Assembly (NCBI GenBank): GCA_013390905.1 | Contig: JACATG010000003.1 | Coordinates: 35,788 to 99,787, forward strand | Direction: 5' to 3' | DNA from: Marine Group I thaumarchaeote | Lineage (GTDB): Archaea; Thermoproteota; Nitrososphaeria; Nitrososphaerales; Nitrosopumilaceae | DNA length: 64,000 nt | Shown: in pieces, positions 58,457 to 64,000 of the stretch | Numbering within the stretch: position 1 is the first letter of the stretch | Layout: the number at the start of each line of letters is the position of its first letter | Translations under genes and position numbers: made by a program | The notes under the pieces: generated by a model | What the model saw: the letters and a program-made list of their open reading frames with translations, nothing else | The model's database searches: none | What the model was told of the DNA's origin: nothing

Positions 58457-59203
58457 ATGATCATTGTACAACTATCGGATCTTCATGTGGGCTCTCAGTT
58501 TCTACCCGAAGTATTTGAAACACTAGTCAAAGAAGTCAACGGACTACATCCAGATGTAATTGTAATTACCGGTGATCTAACAAATGAAGGACTGATGAAA
58601 GAATATGAAAAATGTAAATCTTTGTTGACAAAATTCAATACAAAAAAAATTATTTCAATTAGTGGAAATCATGATTATAGAAACACAGGTTATTTATTGT
58701 TCAAAAAATTCTTTCCGTTTCAAACAGTCAATGAGTTAGATGATGATATTGTTTTAGTAACTGTTGGAACTGCTAGACCTGATAGAAATGAAGGTGAAGT
58801 TGGATATAGACAAAATTTATGGTTGGAGAGAACTATGAAAAAATACAAAGACAAGATAAAGATTGTAGCAATGCATCATCACTTAATTCCAATTCCTGAT
58901 ACTGGTTCTGATCAGCTTACTGTTGTTGATGCTGGTGATGTTCTAAGAACAGTTTTGGATAGTCAAGTTGATGTAGTTTTGTGTGGACACAAACATAGAC
59001 CTTGGGCTTGGAATTTTGGAAAACTGACAGTTGTCAACGCTGGAACTGCCACGTCTGAACGAGTTCGTGGATTGTTTGAAAACACCTACAACATTCTTAC
59101 CATTTCTAACAAAAAGATACAAGTAGATCTCAAAATTGTAGGTGGAAAAAGAGTCCATATTGAGGAAATTGTAACTAATTACAGCCAATTTGGAGAAGAG
59201 TGA
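58457..59203 (+). CDS. Calcineurin-like metallophosphoesterase
   Basis: 248 residues. All five metal-binding blocks: QLSDLHVGS, VITGDLTNEG, SGNHDYRN, AMHHHLIPIP and CGHKHRPWAW. Resembles CpdA-like cyclic nucleotide or phosphodiester hydrolases. Substrate unknown. Followed by tRNA-Ser. Confidence 0.9.
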   Translation: MIIVQLSDLHVGSQFLPEVFETLVKEVNGLHPDVIVITGDLTNEGLMKEYEKCKSLLTKFNTKKIISISGNHDYRNTGYLLFKKFFPFQTVNELDDDIVLVTVGTARPDRNEGEVGYRQNLWLERTMKKYKDKIKIVAMHHHLIPIPDTGSDQLTVVDAGDVLRTVLDSQVDVVLCGHKHRPWAWNFGKLTVVNAGTATSERVRGLFENTYNILTISNKKIQVDLKIVGGKRVHIEEIVTNYSQFGEE

Positions 59204-59236
59204 ATTTATTTACAGATTAATCCTAGGCATCTTTAT

Positions 59237-59323
59237 GCGGGGGTCGCCTAGCTCGGTAGGGCGTGAGATTGCTAATTTCATGTTCGCAAGGACTCGTGGG
59301 TTCAAATCCCTCTCCCCGCGCCA
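59237..59323 (+). tRNA. trnS: tRNA-Ser(GCT), class II
   Basis: 84-nt body plus encoded CCA. Acceptor GCGGGGG pairs with TCCCCGC, discriminator G; D stem GCCT/GGGC; anticodon arm TGAGA-TTGCTAA-TTTCA; long variable arm with GTTC-GCAA-GGAC; T arm GTGGG-TTCAAAT-CCCTC has one T-T mismatch at 50-64. CCA at 59321-59323 is encoded, unlike in the other three tRNA genes here. Confidence 0.92.
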
Positions 59324-59365
59324 TTAAAAATTAAATTTAATAGGCCGACTAAAGGAGTTTTTTTA

Positions 59366-59527
59366 ATGGGACGAAGAAAAACACAAAAAATTATTCGAAC
59401 TCGCACTAAAAATGCAACAACTGGAATGTGTCCAATGTGTAGAACAATTGGTAAGATATTCCTTCTTGGTCCACCTGGAAAAGAGAGAGCAAAATGCGAG
59501 AAATGTCGCCAAGAGTTTGAATTATAG
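59366..59527 (+). CDS. Zinc-ribbon protein, Elf1-like (53 aa)
   Basis: 53 residues after a good GGAG ribosome binding site. Start MGRRKTQKI, then CPMC and CEKC. The basic MGRRK N-terminus and a ribbon ending CRQEF resemble transcription elongation factor Elf1, known in archaea of this lineage. Similarity is short, so the call is tentative. Confidence 0.65.
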   Translation: MGRRKTQKIIRTRTKNATTGMCPMCRTIGKIFLLGPPGKERAKCEKCRQEFEL

Positions 59528-59602
59528 TTCAAAATCCCCAAGCCTACATGTCAAAATTTCTACCCATAGCTTTTTAAGACAATTTTTTGTTGATAGATAA
59601 TT

Positions 59603-59773
59603 ATGAGTTCAGAAGCTGAAACTATCTATGAAAGAGTTGCAAAACTTGAAGATGAAATTGCATTACTCCGAAGTGAAGTTGATATTCTCAAAAAGACATT
59701 TAGAAATAAAATTGCTCGTCATGAAATATCAATGATCAAGAAAGGTCAAGACATTGAATCTATAATTGATTAA
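59603..59773 (+). CDS. Small coiled-coil protein (56 aa)
   Basis: 56 residues: SSEAETIYERVAKLEDEIALLRSEVDILKKTF is a clear heptad coiled coil, followed by a basic helix. Probably a dimeric adaptor. Stop TAA interlocks with the SirB1-like gene stop in TTAA. Confidence 0.65.
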   Translation: MSSEAETIYERVAKLEDEIALLRSEVDILKKTFRNKIARHEISMIKKGQDIESIID

Positions 59774-60588
59774 TTTTTTGCCTTTATGCTTCTTATCATT
59801 TCTAAAATAAAATCTATATCTTCTGCGTTTGGATTGATTTCTAAATATTTGTTCAAATATTTCAATGCAGTTTCAAAATTTGATAATCTATCCTCTAGGA
59901 TTCCCTTATCTCTAATGTCTTCTGGAGATTCAGGCTCAATAGCTAAAATCATGTTCGCACATCGTAGTGCTTTGTCTTGAGCAAATGATTGCATATATGA
60001 ATTTTTCAAGTTACGAGTCATTCTTAGAAGAATTTGTTCTGACTCTATCTCATCAAGAAATTCTGGTTTAAACTTTAATTGTCCATCAAAATTTGTATCT
60101 AATATCCCTTGCAAGTCATCTACATCTAATAAAATTCCATCATAAAATGGATCTAAAATCATCTCTTCGTTATATTTAACCAGAATGTGACTTGGAAATC
60201 CAACCATTTTAAGATCTAATCCAATAATCTTTGCAACTTCAACATAAAGAATTGAGATGGTAATGGGGAGACCTACTTTTTTATCAATTACTTCATTTAG
60301 AAAATTATTCTTTGGATTAAAGTAATCATCATCATCTCCACTAAAACCTAAATTTTCAAAGAGATGTTCATTTAACATTGAAATTAGATATGTTGGATTT
60401 TTAACATCACTGATTGACTCTTTTAGAGATATCCCTATTCGATTTATCTTCTGAATGTACTCATCAATATCTAGATCTGGATATTCTAAAATTTGGGCAA
60501 ATTTTAGACATTTTTCAACCAGGTTGAAGTTTGGATTTTTAACAAATGAAGACCATTCTGCAACAAATGGATCAAACTTTTCTTCCAA
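59770..60588 (-). CDS. SirB1-like transglutaminase-fold protein with TPR-like tail
   Basis: 272 residues. The middle part FLNEVIDKKVGLPITISILYVEVAKIIGLDLKMVGFPSHILVKY and then LDPFYDG is the SirB1/Transglut_core2 pattern, where the usual catalytic Cys is replaced (here Pro-Ile-Thr). The C-terminal part FETALKYLNKYLEINPNAED is a TPR-like repeat. Proteins of this family are often inactive or of unknown activity. Overlapped stop with the coiled-coil gene, and 3 bp from the next gene. Confidence 0.8.
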   Translation of the reverse strand: MEEKFDPFVAEWSSFVKNPNFNLVEKCLKFAQILEYPDLDIDEYIQKINRIGISLKESISDVKNPTYLISMLNEHLFENLGFSGDDDDYFNPKNNFLNEVIDKKVGLPITISILYVEVAKIIGLDLKMVGFPSHILVKYNEEMILDPFYDGILLDVDDLQGILDTNFDGQLKFKPEFLDEIESEQILLRMTRNLKNSYMQSFAQDKALRCANMILAIEPESPEDIRDKGILEDRLSNFETALKYLNKYLEINPNAEDIDFILEMIRSIKAKN

Positions 60589-60591
60589 TTA

Positions 60592-61803
60592 TTACAAACT
60601 CATCTTTTTGAGGTATAATTTAGGATCCTTGAGCTCTCTTGTGTTTGGAGGAACATCAATCATTTTTTTGAAGGTATCTTTGCCTAGTTTTTCATATACT
60701 GCTTTGGTAAAGTCTTTTCCCATAATCTTTCTGACTTGATATGATGAAAAATCCGTTCCCATAAACGTGGTAAGATAATTTTGAAAATCTTTATCGTCTT
60801 TTAAGATATCATCAATCGCAAAACTAGCCATTCCCTCCATTGCTGTAAATGCTGCATGGTGTTGTTGAATTGGAACTAGCCATCTCTTGTAAATACCTAA
60901 AAGTTGTGGAATTGATTCTTCTATCTTTGGATCTATCTCTACATGTGTGAATGTCATGACATCTGGCCCAATCTGCTCAATTAAGAAATGATCTGGATTT
61001 AAAAAGAAGAATAGATTTGCTTTTTTTGCAAATGGAAAATTGTCTGGGACTGTCTGTAACTGGCAATATTCTGAAAGCTTGTTGACAATTTCAGTATCAA
61101 GTGACAAAATTATATTTGCTAGTTCTTCATTGATTTTGTTTACCTCCATCGCAGCATTCTTGTTTACTTGTTGCAGATTTTCTTGTGCAGAGTGAATTAA
61201 TTCTTCTAACACCGTCATCTTCACTGCACCTATATAACCAGAATTTACATTTTCAAATCTTGATTCATACGGTTCTCCTTGTTTATAGAGAATTATCTGT
61301 GGATATTTTGATAAAATAAATTTGTTTAGATAAATTACCGAATCAAGATAATCTCCATATGTTGTTGTAATTTTAGATATGTACTGAATTGCATATGTTG
61401 AGTATACCAAATACTTTGGAGTATCTTGTTGCATCAATTCTGCAATCTTTTTTAGATCTTCTTTTGCAACTGCATGAAATAATTCCGTAACATACTTTTT
61501 TGCCTCTTTATCCGCAAATACTTTATCTCCTTTCATTTTTTTTAATTCTTCTAATTCTAGAAATTTTAATTGTAAATCATCAGGAACTTTAACACCCAGA
61601 AAGTCTTCTACTTTATCTTTGAAAATTGGAAAAATTTCTTTGGTAATATCTTCTAATTCTTTGAATCGCACTTTATCTGCGAGGCCTTCTTTGGCCTTGA
61701 TTGCTAACTGTGTAATCTCTTTTTCTTCTTTAATTTCAACTGATAATTGGCCAAATAGGGCTTCAGCAAACTCTTCATATTCTCCCAATTTGCATAAAAT
61801 CAA
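60592..61803 (-). CDS. Hypothetical protein, possibly degenerate zincin-like
   Basis: 403 residues, soluble, mostly helical. A segment VLEELIHSAQENL (near residue 198) looks like H-E-x-x-H with the first His replaced by Glu; a later TAMEGMASF would be in the place of the distal ligand. These are weak hints of an inactive or altered metalloprotease fold. No other family recognised. Same strand as the SirB1-like gene 3 bp downstream, so likely one transcript. Confidence 0.55.
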   Translation of the reverse strand: MILCKLGEYEEFAEALFGQLSVEIKEEKEITQLAIKAKEGLADKVRFKELEDITKEIFPIFKDKVEDFLGVKVPDDLQLKFLELEELKKMKGDKVFADKEAKKYVTELFHAVAKEDLKKIAELMQQDTPKYLVYSTYAIQYISKITTTYGDYLDSVIYLNKFILSKYPQIILYKQGEPYESRFENVNSGYIGAVKMTVLEELIHSAQENLQQVNKNAAMEVNKINEELANIILSLDTEIVNKLSEYCQLQTVPDNFPFAKKANLFFFLNPDHFLIEQIGPDVMTFTHVEIDPKIEESIPQLLGIYKRWLVPIQQHHAAFTAMEGMASFAIDDILKDDKDFQNYLTTFMGTDFSSYQVRKIMGKDFTKAVYEKLGKDTFKKMIDVPPNTRELKDPKLYLKKMSL

Positions 61804-61883
61804 AAAATACTACATTTAACATTATCTTGATTTTTTGTATCAAAGAAATTATTAGTTTACAAATAATTGATCTGTTATCAGAA

Positions 61884-62762
61884 ATGCTAGAATCTAGTGT
61901 CAAATACCTAAAATGCGTTAGATGTGGTTCTAAACTAGAACTAGACGTATTCAAACTTGATGAAGAAATTGAAGAAGGAATTTTAGAATGCAAAAAATGC
62001 AATTTAGTATTTCCAATTATTGAGAAAGTTCCTATTTTATGGGATGATTTTTCTAAATACATCTCCTCTCGTAGAATTTTGGGTGGCAAACTCTATCTTT
62101 TAACTAGTACTGGAAAAATGAAAAAATTTTTGAAATTTTCACTATCCAAAACCAAACGAATCAATGATGATAGAACTGCACCTGAGGAAAGATGGTCTAA
62201 AATATATCAAAGCAATAAAAATTCTAAATTCTATTCTGTGATAAAAAAAAATCTTAATTTTATTGCAAAATCAAAACTTGTCTTGGAGTATGGTTGTTCA
62301 ATTGGAATTATTACGTCATATTTAGCTGATAGGAATGATATGGTGTTTGGCATTGATAGATCATTTAGTGCACTTAGATATGCAAAAAAATCTTTTAAAA
62401 ATAATCTTGATTACATTGTAGCTGATTCGTTATCTCCTGTTTTTGGAAAATTACAATTTGATTTAATACTTGCATTAAATGTTTTAGAATTAATTGAACC
62501 TCTTGAGCTGCTGAAACAAGTATCAAAACAAATCTTTACTGGCTATTTTGTTATCTCAGATCCATATGATTTTGATAGAGGTACAAATTCTGTTAGAAGA
62601 CCTATAGATGAATCAACACTACGCACAAATTTGTTGAATTTGGGGTTTAAAATTTCATCAGATACAAAAAATCCATCTTATATCCCTTGGAATTTAAAAC
62701 TCAATCCACGTGCTACTTTGAACTATAAAGTAGATTTGATTATTGGCAAAAAGAATCATTAA
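61884..62762 (+). CDS. SAM-dependent methyltransferase with Trm112-like zinc domain
   Basis: 292 residues from ATG 61884 (MLESSVKYLKC), preferred over a TTG/ATG-like extension at 61827 because the first 19 residues would be a hydrophobic leader before a zinc domain. Residues about 10-50 have CVRC and CKKC pairs with EKVPIL, like Trm112. Then LVLEYGCSIGIITSYLADR (motif I), VFGIDRS and LILALNVLELIEP are SAM methylase motifs. Substrate unknown. Confidence 0.8.
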   Translation: MLESSVKYLKCVRCGSKLELDVFKLDEEIEEGILECKKCNLVFPIIEKVPILWDDFSKYISSRRILGGKLYLLTSTGKMKKFLKFSLSKTKRINDDRTAPEERWSKIYQSNKNSKFYSVIKKNLNFIAKSKLVLEYGCSIGIITSYLADRNDMVFGIDRSFSALRYAKKSFKNNLDYIVADSLSPVFGKLQFDLILALNVLELIEPLELLKQVSKQIFTGYFVISDPYDFDRGTNSVRRPIDESTLRTNLLNLGFKISSDTKNPSYIPWNLKLNPRATLNYKVDLIIGKKNH

Positions 62763-62833
62763 TGTAAATTAGATTCTAAACTCTTACAATATTCTTAAGT
62801 TCATATTATTAGAAAAATAATGAGAATTATACA

Positions 62834-63492
62834 ATGAAACCTGTAATAATTATTCTAATAGCATTTGTTTTGTTAATTCCTAACCTGTTTTTGTAGCTAG
62901 TCACACCATTTCTGCATCTACAGAACTATCAACATATGAAAATGGCGATAATGTGATCATTACTGGAAATATCAATAATTATGATTCTTTCTCTGGAGAA
63001 TTTCTTATTTATTTCATCAGATCTCCTATCAATGAACTTGTAACTATTGGACAAGTAACTCCAAGTTCTGATGGTTCTTTCCAATATAGTTTCACTGCTA
63101 GTGGTCCTTATTGAAGTTCGAGCGGTAATTATGTTGCTGAATCTCACTTTGGTGAGATATCAAGTGAAACCATAATTGTCTACACCATTGGGTCTGCACT
63201 AGAACCTGCACCCGAACCAACTACACAATCAACCACAGAACCTGAATCTGAAGAGTTAGGAATTGCATCTTTTGTAGATAAAACTAAAGACCCTCAACAC
63301 TATGTTGACAGATACAATAATGAACCATCATACAAGAAATGGTTTGATGAAAACTATCCACAATATGATTCCATAGAGCAAGCCGTAGGACTAGAATTTA
63401 AAAAATATTGGATGGTAAACTCTATGCATGATTATGCACGAGTTTTAGAATTCCATCTATGGTTTGTGTTTGGTCACATGTACTATCCATAG
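62834..63492 (+). pseudogene. Broken exported-protein gene (frameshift plus stop)
   Basis: Signal-peptide start MKPVIIILIAFVLLIPNLFL meets TAG at 62895-62897. The following reading frame, shifted by one base after a T5 run, continues VASHTISASTELSTYENGDN. It then meets TGA at 63112-63114 in SGPY-stop-SSSGNY, where related proteins have Trp, and stays open to TAG 63490-63492, with KDPQHYVDRYNNEPSYKKWF near the end. This is a typical marine archaeal secreted protein with two lesions. The last 24 residues may be chance. Confidence 0.75.
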
Positions 63493-63784
63493 TTGCAAGT
63501 AGCAAAAACCCATCTTCTAACGGTACTGTTACTCTTTTCAACTTCTCATAAGCAGTTAATGTATAAAGTCCCTTTCCAATTTTTTTAGCTATGGTTTTTC
63601 TAGCATGTAACCATGCTTGAGCTGCACTTTCCAAATTTTCTTTCGTTTCTTCTGTGGTAAGAAATTTTTCAATACCTTCACTCTGTCCTGTAACTTCAAT
63701 ATCTCCAACCATGTTGCATATGGTCGTAAATCTGATATTCTTATCATTGTTCATGATGGTATCAATAAGCTGTTGATGATTCAT
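63422..63784 (-). CDS. Small conserved archaeal protein (120 aa)
   Basis: 120 residues from ATG 63784 (MNHQQLIDTIM); the longer frame to 63865 adds 27 basic residues and is less likely. Pattern NIRFTTICNMVGDIEVTGQ and VPLEDGFLLLATMDSTCDQTQTIDGIL resembles a multi-copy Nitrososphaerota family, perhaps roadblock-like. Overlaps the pseudogene tail by 71 bp. Confidence 0.6.
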   Translation of the reverse strand: MNHQQLIDTIMNNDKNIRFTTICNMVGDIEVTGQSEGIEKFLTTEETKENLESAAQAWLHARKTIAKKIGKGLYTLTAYEKLKRVTVPLEDGFLLLATMDSTCDQTQTIDGILKLVHNHA

Positions 63785-63874
63785 TAGTATACCATAGTGA
63801 TAATGACAGAAATACTTTGTGCGTTTTGAATTATTTTTGGAATCCTTAAATAATATTTTAGACAATAATCACAT

Positions 63875-64000
63875 ATGCCAATATTAGAAGATTTTTGTAT
63901 TGACAAAGAACCAATCGGCAAGATAAAGCATGCAGATGGTGAGCATTTTCATTTTGTTTGGCCATCACAAGGACTAGTTGAAGCATCAAAGGATGATAAG
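63875..64000 (+). CDS. Hypothetical protein, N-terminal fragment
   Basis: 42 residues from ATG 63875 to the window edge: MPILEDFCIDKEPIGKIKHA and then DGEHFHFVWP. Too short to assign; the remaining part lies outside. The upstream TATA-like TAATATTTTA lies about 24 bp before the ATG. Confidence 0.5.
   Translation, partial: MPILEDFCIDKEPIGKIKHADGEHFHFVWPSQGLVEASKDDK

Overview
The window is a compact, AT-rich archaeal chromosome segment, most likely from a marine ammonia-oxidizing archaeon of the Nitrosopumilus type (Nitrososphaerota/Thaumarchaeota). This is inferred from gene content: topoisomerase VI A and B, RadA, an archaeal histone, eS17, eS30, eL21 and uS11, aIF2-beta, Rpb4, an RPC34/RPC39-like factor with an Fe-S motif, RIO1, Nop5 and fibrillarin, a RadA/RlmN pair, several small winged-helix regulators and secreted Ig-like proteins. 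No rRNA, CRISPR array, insertion sequence or prophage was seen. The first and last genes are cut by the window edges.

Layout: 1-8.2 kb holds the end of an aconitase, an intron-bearing tRNA-Trp, pdxS-pdxT, valS, two pterin enzymes, an asparagine-synthase-like protein and purB. 8.3-14.3 kb has rtcB, a PDCD5-like protein, uS11, thiL, a phosphohexomutase and tRNA-Thr. 14.5-18.6 kb is more accessory: small membrane proteins, a winged-helix regulator, a Zn protein, a large AIPR-type defence protein, a cupredoxin and tRNA-Cys. 18.6-22 kb has histone, TatD, eS17 and a t6A-related group (MoaD-Cgi121 fusion, THUMP protein, Sua5). 22-30 kb mixes small regulators, purA, pyrF, Nudix, a cis-prenyltransferase with no standard start codon, and a DUF373 membrane protein. 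30-35.4 kb is an information-processing run (aIF2-beta, DUF424, RIO1, KH/Dim2, Top6B, Top6A). 35.4-43.5 kb has small proteins, mtnP-apt, a 723-residue exported protein and an OLD-family nuclease. 43.5-58.3 kb is again housekeeping: RPC34-like, RlmE, Trm1, RNase HII, fibrillarin-Nop5, pyrD-pyrK, a radical SAM protein, eS30, radA, rlmN, eL21-rpoF-DUF655-ksgA-hemK, and isocitrate dehydrogenase. 58.4-64 kb has a phosphoesterase, tRNA-Ser, small proteins, a SirB1-like protein, a methyltransferase and a broken exported-protein gene.

Several genes fit together functionally. RtcB can ligate the exons of the two-intron tRNA-Trp. Sua5 and the Cgi121 domain belong to the t6A tRNA modification pathway. 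Fibrillarin and Nop5 form the C/D RNP core, and RlmE, KsgA, RlmN, RIO1 and Dim2 all act on rRNA or ribosome assembly. purA, purB, apt and mtnP cover adenine nucleotide synthesis and salvage, and pyrD, pyrK and pyrF cover pyrimidine synthesis.

The most unusual observations are: the tRNA-Trp with an intron inside its anticodon stem; the uppS gene whose catalytic motif lies upstream of any ATG, GTG or TTG, pointing to an AUU start; the internal Gly-Gly ubiquitin-like domain fused to Cgi121; a 21-bp repeat read in two frames by Nop5 and fibrillarin; and convergent gene pairs that repeatedly share a 4-nt interlocked stop codon.
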